A stretch of 5,748 bases of DNA from an uncultured Clostridia bacterium. GTDB lineage: Bacteria; Bacillota; Clostridia; Oscillospirales; Oscillospiraceae. Below the pieces are notes generated by a model. That model searched no databases and had not been told where the DNA came from. It saw nothing but the letters and a program-made list of their open reading frames with translations. The position numbers and the translations under genes were made by a program. Below are positions 5,746-5,748 of the stretch, one piece after another (the stretch's first letter is position 1; every line of letters starts with the position of its first letter). The stretch lies in the NCBI GenBank assembly GCA_945487445.1, contig CALYTU010000092.1, forward strand, positions 1-5,748, given 5' to 3'.

Positions 5746-5748
5746 ACG
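5743..5748 (+). CDS. Start of an unidentified downstream gene (first two codons)
   Basis: ATG ACG at the window edge is preceded by a consensus AGGAGG (5727-5732) with a 10-nt spacer, slightly long but workable. The A after ATG matches every other start in this window. Nothing can be said about the product. Lying 226 nt beyond leuS behind strong hairpins, it probably starts a separately regulated unit. Confidence 0.5.

Noticed and set aside
5537..5746. Forward TTG-start frame of 69 codons in the gap after leuS
   Set aside because: It has no ribosome binding site, runs through both strong hairpins, and its Cys/Pro/Arg-rich product resembles no protein I know.
1..5748. CRISPR arrays, tRNA or rRNA genes, insertion sequences
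   Set aside because: No regularly spaced direct repeats, no cloverleaf or rRNA-like conserved segments, and no transposase motifs were seen; the window is densely coding housekeeping DNA.

Overview
The window is a compact, entirely forward-strand housekeeping operon from a low-to-moderate-GC Gram-positive (Bacillota, class Clostridia). The order rdgB - yhbY - nadD/yqeK - (membrane protein) - rsfS - leuS, the strong purine-rich ribosome binding sites, the GC content (mid-to-high 50s % by eye) and the fusion of nadD to yqeK together suggest an Oscillospiraceae-type gut clostridium. The genus cannot be fixed from the sequence alone.

Layout: 1-201 is the C-terminal third of the XTP/dITP house-cleaning pyrophosphatase RdgB, cut by the window edge. 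198-644 is a YhbY/CRM-domain ribosome-assembly protein with an unusually long basic tail. 641-1834 is a bifunctional NadD-YqeK protein (NaMN adenylyltransferase plus HD-domain Ap4A hydrolase). 1831-2622 is an unrecognised acidic protein with one C-terminal membrane segment. 2705-3049 is the ribosome silencing factor RsfS. 3105-5516 is a complete leucyl-tRNA synthetase with HIGH, KMSKS, CP1 editing and two zinc-type cysteine sets. The first three junctions are 4-nt ATGA stop/start overlaps, which indicates translational coupling. Gaps of 82 and 55 nt precede rsfS and leuS, and a 20-codon ORF exactly bridges the second gap by ATGA overlaps at both ends.

Functionally the genes link nucleotide-pool cleaning (RdgB, YqeK), NAD synthesis (NadD), large-subunit assembly and dormancy (YhbY, RsfS) and tRNA charging (LeuS). 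This is a growth-rate and translation-capacity cluster.

The least ordinary part is the 226-nt gap after leuS. It ends in two directly abutting long hairpins (5639-5667 and 5668-5715), a short T run, and a perfect 8-bp inverted repeat (5715-5722 with 5738-5745). That repeat would pair the start codon of the next gene and hold its Shine-Dalgarno sequence in the loop. It is the best candidate here for an undescribed cis-regulatory element, although a dispersed palindromic repeat or a plain terminator are real alternatives.
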